From: Floridanema evergladense | Lineage (GTDB): Bacteria; Cyanobacteriota; Cyanobacteriia; Cyanobacteriales; Aerosakkonemataceae | Reading direction: 5' to 3' (one strand) | Assembly: GCF_041929205.1 (NCBI RefSeq) | Contig: NZ_JBHFNT010000241.1 | Length of the DNA stretch: 64,000 nucleotides | Shown here: positions 34,568 through 46,884 of the stretch, in pieces | How positions within the stretch are numbered: position 1 is the first letter of the stretch | How the letters are laid out: each line of letters begins with the position of its first letter | Notes under the pieces: model-generated | What the model was told of the DNA's origin: nothing | The model's input: only the letters and a program-made list of their open reading frames with translations | Database searches by the model: none | Made by a program: the position numbers and the translations under genes

Positions 34568-34596
34568 TTGACAAACCCTGTAGGGATTGGTAGATT
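34568..34596 (+). promoter_or_regulatory. rrn operon promoter
   Basis: TTGACA (34568-34573), a 17-bp spacer, then TAGATT (34591-34596). The -35 is perfect, and the -10 has four of six consensus bases. It lies 135 bp before the 16S 5' end, in the expected position. Confidence 0.65.
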
Positions 34597-34730
34597 AGTA
34601 AAGCGGTCGAGAGAAAGCCAAACGCAAGTGAAGCACTCAAGACGCGCCCGAACCTAGAAAAAAGTATAGTTTGAAAGCCAAAAAAAGCCAAGCTCGTCAA
34701 AGAAATAAAAGTATAGAGTCAAGAGTAATC

Positions 34731-36218
<1,488 letters not shown>

Positions 36219-36333
36219 TAGGGAGACCTAACCTAACTGTGAGCAGAAAAATTGTGATCAGGTCACAGATGAGGTCATACCCAGGTCGAACGAGATTGGT
36301 CAGGCTTTCAAACTATGTTCAGGTTGGGTGAAT

Positions 36334-36407
<74 letters not shown>

Positions 36408-36428
36408 CCTGAAACCCAAAGTGATTGT

Positions 36429-36501
36429 GGGGGTATAGCTCAGTTGGTAGAGCGCTGTCCTTGCACGGCAGATGTCAGCGGTTCGAGTCCGCTTACCTCC
36501 A
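36429..36501 (+). tRNA. tRNA-Ala (anticodon TGC)
   Basis: GGGGGTATAGCTCAGTTGGT begins the gene; the anticodon loop is CTTGCAC (TGC); the acceptor is GGGGGTA/TACCTCC plus A. CCA follows in the DNA at 36502-36504. Second tRNA of the 16S-23S spacer, 21 bp after tRNA-Ile. Confidence 0.97.
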
Positions 36502-36640
36502 CCAAAAAAAATAGCGAAAAAAAGCGGAAAAAGACTTGTCTAAGTAAAAAAGAAAATGATAGACTAGCTCGAGTGAGTCTGCGATGAAGTTAGCACCTCC
36601 ATTGGTGAAGCACCAAAGAGAATGCTGGCGACATCAGCCA

Positions 36641-36664
36641 GTGAGAACCTAGAAAACTGCATAG
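36641..36664 (+). promoter_or_regulatory. rrn spacer boxA-type antitermination element
   Basis: GAACCTAGAAAACTGCATAG, upstream of 23S, matches the boxA region of cyanobacterial rRNA spacers (consensus GAACCTTGAAAACTGCATA). This is by position and resemblance. Confidence 0.5.
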
Positions 36665-36723
36665 ATGAAGAGAAATAGGAAACATTGTAGCAGGTAGATA
36701 ATTACCAATAGTTTGTGTTACAA

Positions 36724-39604
<2,881 letters not shown>

Positions 39605-39691
39605 CCTACACATACTTGGTATTTCTACTACTTGTTTCGGATTTTTCTTTTCTCTATGCAGTCTTCTGGGTTTTGCCCAACAGACAAGTTT

Positions 39692-39809
39692 TCCTGGTGC
39701 TGTGGGCGCAATGGAACCACACCGACTCCTTCCCGAACTCGGTGGTGAAACGTTGCTACGGCGAAGATACTTGGCGGGTTGCTGCCTGGGACAATAGCAA
39801 GGTGCCAGG
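39692..39809 (+). rRNA. rrf: 5S ribosomal RNA
   Basis: TCCTGGTGCTGTGGGCGCAA opens the gene; the conserved loop CCGAACTCGGTGGTGAAAC and the closing GGTGCCAGGG, which pairs with the 5' end, confirm it. About 118 nt, 87 bp after 23S. Confidence 0.95.
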
Positions 39810-39831
39810 GTTTTCTTCGATAACCAAATAC

Positions 39832-39868
39832 AAAAGCCTCCTTTCCCTTGAGAAAGGGGGCTTTTGGT
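39832..39868 (+). terminator. rrn operon terminator
   Basis: AAAAGCCTCCTTTC pairs with GAAAGGGGGCTTTT across a CCTTGA loop, followed by TTTTGGTGTT. It lies 22 bp after 5S. Confidence 0.85.
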
Positions 39869-39880
39869 GTTGAAATAAAT

Positions 39881-41374
39881 TTATTTTAGCTGGTAAAGAT
39901 AGGTTAGCGATCCTGGCTTGCTGAAATAATCAAGTTTTTGTCCAATACGATCGAGGCTAGACTTAACTATAACTTCCCTGGCTCTCTTTAATCCAGAAAC
40001 TACAAACCAAACTCGCTGTTTATTTTGTAGTTGTGGTGTTGTACGTTTAATTTCTTCCCAAGTTTGCTCAGAGAATGTTTCTGGGTTAAAAAAATCGTCA
40101 TAAGGAAGAATATAATACATAGAGTTTGAATAGCCATATTTTGCTGCATAATATTGAAATTGATCTGGCGATCCTCCTGCAAGAAAGATAGCATCATCAG
40201 GTTTTTGATTAGTTTTTATATATTCAATTATGGGTCTAATTTCGTGTCTAGTTTCGGGATGAAAAAAGTATACGCTTGATTGGATTAGGGGAGGAAAGAT
40301 TAATAAAGTAGCAATTATTAATCCGGCAATCTTTATCCTTTTTTTGGGCTTGGTAAAATGGGAAAAGAAGAATGCTGTTCCTTCAGCAATAATTAAGATG
40401 AAAAAAGGAGTTAGAAATAAAATTAAGCGAGAACGAAAAGGATATTTATGAAGATACGCAGCTACTAAAGTTACAAGTAATGGAGACATTAAAATTAAGA
40501 ATGTCTGTTTCTTTTTTCTTAAGAAAATGATGGTGCCGATGATAAATACGACAATAGCAACTTCATCCATAATCTTAAATCCTAACGGCTGATTGAAGAA
40601 CCTTATAAATGAATGTATTAGCCAAATAAAATCAAATATAGATTGGGGATATTCAGGTTTCCAAGCGTTATGCAAATTTTGATTTTTCGCTACATTTGTC
40701 AAGGTTATAAAATACAAAAAAATAAAACCAATAATCCAAATAAGATAGAGTGGTAAACGGTTAATTAAAATTTCTTTTTTTCTAAGTGCAGGAGTTAATA
40801 TAAAACTGACAATCTCAATTCCTGCTAAGACAAAAATAGCTGGATGAGATAGCCAAAATGCTACTATTCCCAAACTACTAATTAAAATAATTTTGCTTGT
40901 TTCTAAAGTTTTATTTTGTAGGGGTATCAGAAGCAAAGAAATCAATAGTGCTACCATGATATCGCTAGAATATTGCTTAACTTCAGTAGCATAATAAAGT
41001 GGTTCTTTGAGGGAAGCCAATAAAATTAATGCGATCGGTATAGCAATGACAGATACAGTCTTTTTTGCTAATTCGTAGAGAGCAAATAAAGAAATAATTC
41101 CGGCGATCAATGGAAAGAAACGAAGAGCATATTCATTGTTTCCAAATAGTTGAACTGCTAACTTTTCAATCCAAAGAAATCCAGGGGGCGCGGCTTGATT
41201 ATAATCTAAGGGTTGAAGTAGTTCTAGATAAGAGCGATCGACAATATTTAACGCTATACTTGCTTCATCACCCCATAAAGAACGATTGCTCAAGTATTGA
41301 GAAAAGCGAATCGTAATACCGAATAAAATAGCAAACAGAGCCAAATAGTTAACGAATTTAGGTTTTAATAACAT
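39881..41374 (-). CDS. GT39/ArnT-type membrane glycosyltransferase
   Basis: About 497 residues with roughly eleven hydrophobic helices; a glycosyltransferase of the dolichyl-phosphate mannosyltransferase (PMT/ArnT-like, GT-C) type. The catalytic aspartate motif in the first periplasmic loop is LWGDEASIALN (residues about 33-43); NQAAPPGFLWIEKLAVQLFG and EYALRFFPLIAGI follow as expected. The soluble C-terminal part has DDAIFLAGGSPDQFQYYAAK. The donor lipid and acceptor are unknown. ATG at 41374 with AAGG 10 nt upstream is preferred over GTG at 41383. The gene faces the rrn terminator. Confidence 0.82.
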   Translation of the reverse strand: MLLKPKFVNYLALFAILFGITIRFSQYLSNRSLWGDEASIALNIVDRSYLELLQPLDYNQAAPPGFLWIEKLAVQLFGNNEYALRFFPLIAGIISLFALYELAKKTVSVIAIPIALILLASLKEPLYYATEVKQYSSDIMVALLISLLLIPLQNKTLETSKIILISSLGIVAFWLSHPAIFVLAGIEIVSFILTPALRKKEILINRLPLYLIWIIGFIFLYFITLTNVAKNQNLHNAWKPEYPQSIFDFIWLIHSFIRFFNQPLGFKIMDEVAIVVFIIGTIIFLRKKKQTFLILMSPLLVTLVAAYLHKYPFRSRLILFLTPFFILIIAEGTAFFFSHFTKPKKRIKIAGLIIATLLIFPPLIQSSVYFFHPETRHEIRPIIEYIKTNQKPDDAIFLAGGSPDQFQYYAAKYGYSNSMYYILPYDDFFNPETFSEQTWEEIKRTTPQLQNKQRVWFVVSGLKRAREVIVKSSLDRIGQKLDYFSKPGSLTYLYQLK

Positions 41375-41509
41375 TGATGACACCTTGGGAGTTGCTATAT
41401 CAGTTAATATTATGGATGACGATCGTCATAAACTCAATAAGTATCTGGGTAGTTAAGAAAGAAAGGTAGTTTTAGAGAACTGCATTTGAACAATTGAGGA
41501 AATAGTGTT

Positions 41510-44500
41510 ATGTCAAACGAAAATATTACTGGAGGTTGGCAGTTTTGGATCGATCGCGGTGGCACTTTTACCGATATAGTAGCTCGTAGTCCAGAGGGTG
41601 AAATTATCACTCACAAATTACTTTCGGAAAATCCAGAACACTATGCTGATGCAGCAATTCAGGGAATTCGAGAGATTTTAGGAATTGAGAATGAGCAACC
41701 TATTCCGGCAACAGAAATTGCTGTGGTTAAGATGGGAACGACTGTGGCGACAAATGCGTTGTTGGAGAGAAAAGGCGATCGCACCATCCTCTTAATTACT
41801 AAAGGTTTCCGCGATGCTTTGCGAATCGGTTATCAAAATCGTCCCCAAATTTTTGCCCGTCAAATTGTACTTCCTGAAATGCTTTATGAGCGAGTTATTG
41901 AAGTAGCAGAACGCTACACGGCACAGGGAGAAGAACTGTTACCTGTGCAAATTAATGAGGAATTAATTGAGTCATTACAAACAGCATACAATGATGGGAT
42001 TCGAGGTTGTGCGATCGCTTTTTTACACGGATACCGCTACCCCAAACATGAACAAGAAATCGCTAATTTAGCTCAACAAATCGGCTTTACTCAAATTTCA
42101 ATTTCTCACCAAATTAGCCCATTAATGAAATTAGTTAGTCGAGGCGATACTACAGTTGTTGATGCTTACCTTTCTCCTATTTTACGCAGGTATGTCGATC
42201 GCGTCGCCGCAGAGTTGCAGGCAGGGGAGATGGGGGGACAAGGGGACAAGGGGAATCTGGATAGTTCTTCCTCCCAGTCCCCAGTTCCCAAATTGATGTT
42301 CATGCAGTCGAATGGTGGACTTACTGATGCGCGAATGTTTCAGGGGAAGGATAGCATTTTGTCGGGGCCTGCTGGGGGGATTGTGGGTGCGGTCAAAACT
42401 AGCTCTATGGCTGGATTTGATAAAATTATTGGTTTTGATATGGGTGGCACTTCTACGGATGTTTCTCACTTTAACGGGGAATACGAACGCACATATCAAA
42501 CTGAGGTTGCCGGGGTAAGATTGCGTGCGCCGATGATGTCGATTCACACCGTTGCGGCTGGGGGCGGCTCAATTTTAGCATTCGATGGTTCCCGTTATCG
42601 CGTAGGCCCGGAGTCTGCGGGAGCTTACCCTGGCCCTGCTTGCTATCGTCGGGGGGGGCCTTTAACCGTGACTGATTGTAATGTGATGGTGGGTAAACTG
42701 CAAGCTGAATTTTTTCCGGCTGTGTTTGGTGTAGAAGGAAATTTGCCTTTAGATGTGGAGATTGTCGGTCAAAATTTTGCTCAGTTAGCAACAGAAATTA
42801 GCCAAAAAACTGGGAGTTTTAGTACTTCCGAACAGGTGGCAGCAGGATTTTTAGCGATCGCAATTGATAAGATGGCAACCGCGATTAAAAAGATTTCTGT
42901 GCAACGTGGTTATGATATTACAGAATACACGCTTTGTTGCTTTGGTGGTGCGGGAGGACAACACGCTTGTTTAATTGCGGAAGCTTTGGGGATGAAGCAA
43001 ATTTTTATTCATCCTTATGCGGGAGTTTTGTCTGCTTACGGAATTGGTTTGGCGGATTTGCGATCGATCAAAGAACAGGCTGTAGAATTACAATTAAATG
43101 ATGACGCAATCCCCAAATTAAGGGAAATTTTAGACAGATTGAGTGCCGAAAGTCAAGGGGAAATTATTGCTCAAGGAGTCGATAATTCTTCCATTCAAGT
43201 TCTGTGCAAAACTCATCTTCGTTACGAAGGTACAGATTCAGCAATCATTGTGGATTTTGGCGATTTAGAAGTCATGCGCGAACAGTTTGAAGAGGAATAT
43301 CAACTGCGATATGGCTTTATTATGCCTGATAAAAACATGATTGTAGAAGCAGTTTCTGTGGAAGCGATCGGACAAACAACCACTCATCAAGAACCGACTC
43401 TTTCAGCAGGTAGAACCGCACCTTTAGAACCTGTTGCCATAGTGCAAATTTACACTAAAGGTAATTGGCATAAAACTCCAGTTTATCGACGGGAAGATTT
43501 AGTTCCGGGCGATCAAATTTCCGGCGCAGCTTTAATCATTGAACCAACAGGAACTAACGTAATTGAACCTGGATGGAACGCAGAATTAACCCCCCAAAAT
43601 CACTTAATTCTCAGACAGCAAAAGGGCAGAGGAAATGATCGCTCGAAAATGGAAAATTTCCCAGTCCCCAGTCCCCAATCTCCAGTCCCCGATCCCATTC
43701 TTCTGGAAATATTCAACAATTTATTTAGAGCTATTGCTGAAGAAATGGGAATTACTTTGCAAAACACAAGTTACTCGGTGAATATCAAAGAACGGTTGGA
43801 TTTTTCTTGCGCTATTTTCGATCGCCAAGGTCAATTAGTCGCCAACGCTCCTCACATTCCCGTACACTTGGGTTCAATGAGTGAAAGTGTTCGCAGTCTC
43901 ATCGAAGCTAAAGGTGATACTTTAAAACCGGGCGATGTTTACATCTCCAACAATCCCTACAACGGAGGCACTCATCTCCCAGATATCACAGCAATCACTC
44001 CCGTATTTACGCAAAAATCCCCCAATCCCCTATTCTACGTTGCTTCTCGCGGACATCACGCCGATATTGGCGGAATTACTCCCGGTTCTATGCCTCCTCA
44101 CAGTACATCAGTTGAAGAAGAAGGTGTATTAATCGACAATTTCTTATTAGTTGATGGTGAGCATTTTCGAGAAAAAGAATTACTAGAACTGCTGACATTT
44201 GGCAGTTATCCAGTCCGTAATTACCAACAAAATATTGCCGATTTACAGGCACAAATTGCGGCTAATGAACGGGGGGCAAAAGAATTGCTTCGCATGGTGA
44301 ATCGTTATGATTTAGAAACTGTGCAAGCTTATATGCAGCACGTTCAAAATAATGCTGAGGAATCTGTAAGACGAGCGATCGATGTTTTAAATGATGGCAG
44401 TTTCACATATCGAATGGATGATGGTTGTGAGATTGTGGTTCAGGTTTCTATTGATCGTGAAAAGCGATCGGCTAAAATAGACTTTACCGGAACTTCCTCG

Positions 44501-45220
44501 CAACAATCAAGCAACTTAAATGCACCATTAGCAATTTGTAAAGCTGCGGTTCTTTATGTTTTCCGCACCTTAGTTGAAGATGACATTCCTTTAAATGCTG
44601 GATGTCTTAAACCTTTGGAAATTGTTGTTCCTGAAGGTTGTATGTTAAATCCTCATTATCCTGCCGCAGTTGTAGCAGGTAATGTGGAGACTTCACAAGC
44701 GATCGCAAATGCCCTTTATGGTGCTTTAGGTGTGATGGCAGCTTCTCAAGGAACAATGAACAATTTTACTTTTGGTAATCAGCAATATCAATATTATGAA
44801 ACAATTTGTGGAGGTTCCGGTGCAGGAATTGATTTTAATGGAACTGATGCTGTACAAACTCAAATGACTAACTCGCGTCTCACCGATCCAGAAGTTTTAG
44901 AGTGGCGTTTTCCGGTTCTAGTAGAAGAGTTTTCTATTCGTAATAACAGTGGAGGAAAAGGAAGATTTCATGGCGGAAATGGTGTGATTCGTCGCATTCG
45001 TTTCCGGGAAAAAATGACTGCTGCTATATTATCAGGTCATCGAAAAATCCCGCCTTTTGGGTTAGAAGGTGGGGAATCAGGTGCAGTCGGGCGCAATTAT
45101 GTTGAGCGCGATCGAGGTAACATTGAATCGTTAGAAAGTAAAGCCGAAATTCTCATTCATCCCGGTGATATTTTTACAATTGAAACACCTGGAGGTGGGG
45201 GATTTGGTCAAGTTACCTGA
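41510..45220 (+). CDS. 5-oxoprolinase/hydantoinase A-B fusion
   Basis: A 1236-residue ATP-dependent enzyme of the HyuA-HyuB type, opening 5-oxoproline or hydantoin rings. HyuA (about 1-720) has WIDRGGTFTDIVARSPEG, KMGTTVATNALLERKGDRT and IIGFDMGGTSTDVSHFNGEY; HyuB (about 735-1236) has ILLEIFNNLFRAIAEEMGIT, SRGHHADIGGITPGSMPPHS and CGGSGAGIDF. Two inserts of G/C-rich tandem repeat sit in frame: about residues 239-262 (EMGGQGDKG, then SSQSPVPK) inside HyuA and about 710-730 (FPVPSPQSPVPDP) in the A-B linker. The reading frame is kept and all other motifs are intact, so it is probably active. Confidence 0.93.
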   Translation: MSNENITGGWQFWIDRGGTFTDIVARSPEGEIITHKLLSENPEHYADAAIQGIREILGIENEQPIPATEIAVVKMGTTVATNALLERKGDRTILLITKGFRDALRIGYQNRPQIFARQIVLPEMLYERVIEVAERYTAQGEELLPVQINEELIESLQTAYNDGIRGCAIAFLHGYRYPKHEQEIANLAQQIGFTQISISHQISPLMKLVSRGDTTVVDAYLSPILRRYVDRVAAELQAGEMGGQGDKGNLDSSSSQSPVPKLMFMQSNGGLTDARMFQGKDSILSGPAGGIVGAVKTSSMAGFDKIIGFDMGGTSTDVSHFNGEYERTYQTEVAGVRLRAPMMSIHTVAAGGGSILAFDGSRYRVGPESAGAYPGPACYRRGGPLTVTDCNVMVGKLQAEFFPAVFGVEGNLPLDVEIVGQNFAQLATEISQKTGSFSTSEQVAAGFLAIAIDKMATAIKKISVQRGYDITEYTLCCFGGAGGQHACLIAEALGMKQIFIHPYAGVLSAYGIGLADLRSIKEQAVELQLNDDAIPKLREILDRLSAESQGEIIAQGVDNSSIQVLCKTHLRYEGTDSAIIVDFGDLEVMREQFEEEYQLRYGFIMPDKNMIVEAVSVEAIGQTTTHQEPTLSAGRTAPLEPVAIVQIYTKGNWHKTPVYRREDLVPGDQISGAALIIEPTGTNVIEPGWNAELTPQNHLILRQQKGRGNDRSKMENFPVPSPQSPVPDPILLEIFNNLFRAIAEEMGITLQNTSYSVNIKERLDFSCAIFDRQGQLVANAPHIPVHLGSMSESVRSLIEAKGDTLKPGDVYISNNPYNGGTHLPDITAITPVFTQKSPNPLFYVASRGHHADIGGITPGSMPPHSTSVEEEGVLIDNFLLVDGEHFREKELLELLTFGSYPVRNYQQNIADLQAQIAANERGAKELLRMVNRYDLETVQAYMQHVQNNAEESVRRAIDVLNDGSFTYRMDDGCEIVVQVSIDREKRSAKIDFTGTSSQQSSNLNAPLAICKAAVLYVFRTLVEDDIPLNAGCLKPLEIVVPEGCMLNPHYPAAVVAGNVETSQAIANALYGALGVMAASQGTMNNFTFGNQQYQYYETICGGSGAGIDFNGTDAVQTQMTNSRLTDPEVLEWRFPVLVEEFSIRNNSGGKGRFHGGNGVIRRIRFREKMTAAILSGHRKIPPFGLEGGESGAVGRNYVERDRGNIESLESKAEILIHPGDIFTIETPGGGGFGQVT
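42227..42293. repeat. G-rich/C-rich repeat inserted in frame in the hydantoinase gene
   Basis: GGGGAGATGGGGGGACAAGG and its GGGGACAAGGGG continuation, then CCCAGTCCCCAGTTCCC, interrupt a conserved HyuA block just before PKLMFMQSNGG. Same CCCCAGT class as the intergenic arrays. Confidence 0.75.
43657..43695. repeat. CCCCAGT tandem repeat in the HyuA-HyuB linker
   Basis: CCCAGTCCCCAGTCCCCAAT and CTCCAGTCCCCGATCCC encode the PVPSPQSPVPDP linker; the frame is kept. Confidence 0.75.
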
Positions 45221-45225
45221 ACAGA

Positions 45226-45279
45226 GTACGTTGTTGCGCTTCAGCGCTACTAATATAGCGCTAAAGCGCAACAACGTAC
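45226..45279. terminator. 24-bp inverted repeat, bidirectional terminator candidate
   Basis: GTACGTTGTTGCGCTTCAGC.. (45226-45249) pairs with TAGCGCTAAAGCGCAACAAC.. (45256-45279), 23 of 24 bases matching, with a 6-nt loop. It lies 5 bp after the hydantoinase stop and before the convergent mscS stop. The core matches 14634-14657. Confidence 0.7.
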
Positions 45280-45286
45280 CTATCAA

Positions 45287-46735
45287 TTATTGTTGTTTTA
45301 CTACTTGAATTGCCCTTCTACGAATTTCGAGAATTTGACCAATTTCACGGGCAAAACTGGGTTGACGTTCTATCATTTGGTTGACGATATTTGCAGAAAT
45401 AATCATTACTTCCAAATCGTTGACAGCTGTTACCGAAACGGCGCTTGGTTCACCGGAAAAAAGTGCCATTTCTCCAAAAAATTCTCCGGCTTTTAGGGGT
45501 AGAACTTCATGTTCTGTTCCCCATTCATCTGTTGTGGTTAATAATGCTTGTCCTGAAATAATGATATATAAATCGTTGACTGGATAGCCTTGTTGAACTA
45601 CTTTTTCTCCGGCTCCAAAGTGGTGTAATACTATTCCTTGAGAGAGGTTATCTAGGTTTGCTTGTTCTTTGTTGAGGGGAACAAAGGCGGGGATAGATTG
45701 CAGACTTTCAGCGAATTTTTTACTGCCTTGCGATCGCGAAGTTGGCCCGTGAAAATGATATAAAGTCCGAATAGGAAAGGGAATGGTGAGATTGCTTCTT
45801 TGTGCTGCGTACCAGATTCTCGTCATAAAGCGATCGCGAATTTCCTCCAACTCGCTATAATTTTCAATAAAAAATTTGACTTCATAAGTTACACTCGAAT
45901 CGTCGTAAGAAACAGTAAAAATTTGCGGTTCTGGATCGGAAAGAATTCCTTGGGTTGATAATGCTGTGCTTTGCAAAACTTGCTTGGCTAAATTAGGCGG
46001 ATCGCTATATGAAAACCCAATTTTTATACGTTGTGCATGAATACACAAAGGTTGGCTAAAATTACGAATTGTTTCTCCGCTAATCGCTTTATGGGGAATT
46101 ACAATCATTTCGCGATCGAATGTTTGTAACCGCACTGCCCGCCAGTTAATATCAATAACTTGCCCAACAATATCCCCAACTTTTAACCAATCTCCCACAG
46201 AAAATGGACGTTCAAATAATAGCGCAATGCCTGACATAACGCTACCCAAAGTATCTTGCAATGCTAAACCAATGACGATCGAACTTACACCCAAAGCTGT
46301 AACTAAACCTGCCAAATCTGCATTCCAAACGCTTGCTAGGACGATCGCAGTTCCCAACAATATTAACAATAACCGTGAAAGATCGACCAATAATTTAGGA
46401 AATCTTGCCCGCCAAGTATTAGCTTCTGCTTGTTCAAATAATATAACATTCAGCAAAGAAAGTGCAGCATGAATCACACAAATCCATAGCAAAGTTTGCA
46501 CTGCTTTAATTAAATTGCCGTTAGGATTCAGCTTGAGAATTTGCTGCATGAACAACATGAAAACCAAAACGGGTAATACCAAATTTCGCACAACTAACAA
46601 AGTAGCTGCGAGGGGTTTACCGCGCCGCTTTAGTCGATGGATTACTTCGCCCAGAATAATTATTAAGAAGGGGAAGCCAACTACAAGTGCGATCGACCAA
46701 ATTAATAAAATACTTTCAATTGTTGTATTATTCAT
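45287..46735 (-). CDS. MscS channel with C-terminal cyclic-nucleotide-binding domain
   Basis: About 482 residues. Four or so N-terminal helices lead to the MscS pore and beta domain (about 150-260: GVSSIVIGLALQDTLGSVMS, FERPFSVGDWLKVGDIVGQV, REMIVIPHKAISGETIRNFS). A linker precedes a cNMP-binding domain (about 355-475: GIVLHHFGAGEKVVQQGYPV, PLKAGEFFGEMALFSGEPSA). Such MscS-CNB proteins link a second messenger with ion efflux. The conserved GEMALFSGEPSA carries Glu and Ser; the usual Arg of the phosphate-binding cassette is replaced by Glu-Pro, so cNMP binding is not assured. The next gene upstream encodes an adenylate cyclase. ATG at 46735. Confidence 0.9.
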   Translation of the reverse strand: MNNTTIESILLIWSIALVVGFPFLIIILGEVIHRLKRRGKPLAATLLVVRNLVLPVLVFMLFMQQILKLNPNGNLIKAVQTLLWICVIHAALSLLNVILFEQAEANTWRARFPKLLVDLSRLLLILLGTAIVLASVWNADLAGLVTALGVSSIVIGLALQDTLGSVMSGIALLFERPFSVGDWLKVGDIVGQVIDINWRAVRLQTFDREMIVIPHKAISGETIRNFSQPLCIHAQRIKIGFSYSDPPNLAKQVLQSTALSTQGILSDPEPQIFTVSYDDSSVTYEVKFFIENYSELEEIRDRFMTRIWYAAQRSNLTIPFPIRTLYHFHGPTSRSQGSKKFAESLQSIPAFVPLNKEQANLDNLSQGIVLHHFGAGEKVVQQGYPVNDLYIIISGQALLTTTDEWGTEHEVLPLKAGEFFGEMALFSGEPSAVSVTAVNDLEVMIISANIVNQMIERQPSFAREIGQILEIRRRAIQVVKQQ

Positions 46736-46796
46736 TGCATTGTTCACAAATTTAAATGTCTCAAAACTTTTCTTCTTCTTTCTTCGTGTTCTTCGT

Positions 46797-46839
46797 GTCT
46801 TCGTGGTTCAAAAAAATTTTTATTTTAAACCACGAAGAC
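46797..46839 (-). terminator. hairpin between the cyclase and mscS genes
   Basis: GTCTTCGTGGTT (46797-46808) and AACCACGAAGAC (46828-46839) form a perfect 12-bp stem around an A/T-rich loop. It lies just downstream of the minus-strand cyclase gene and upstream of mscS. Confidence 0.6.
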
Positions 46840-46884
46840 GCGAAGGAAAGAAAAAGAGAAAGAGAGTAGTATATTTTTAACTCG

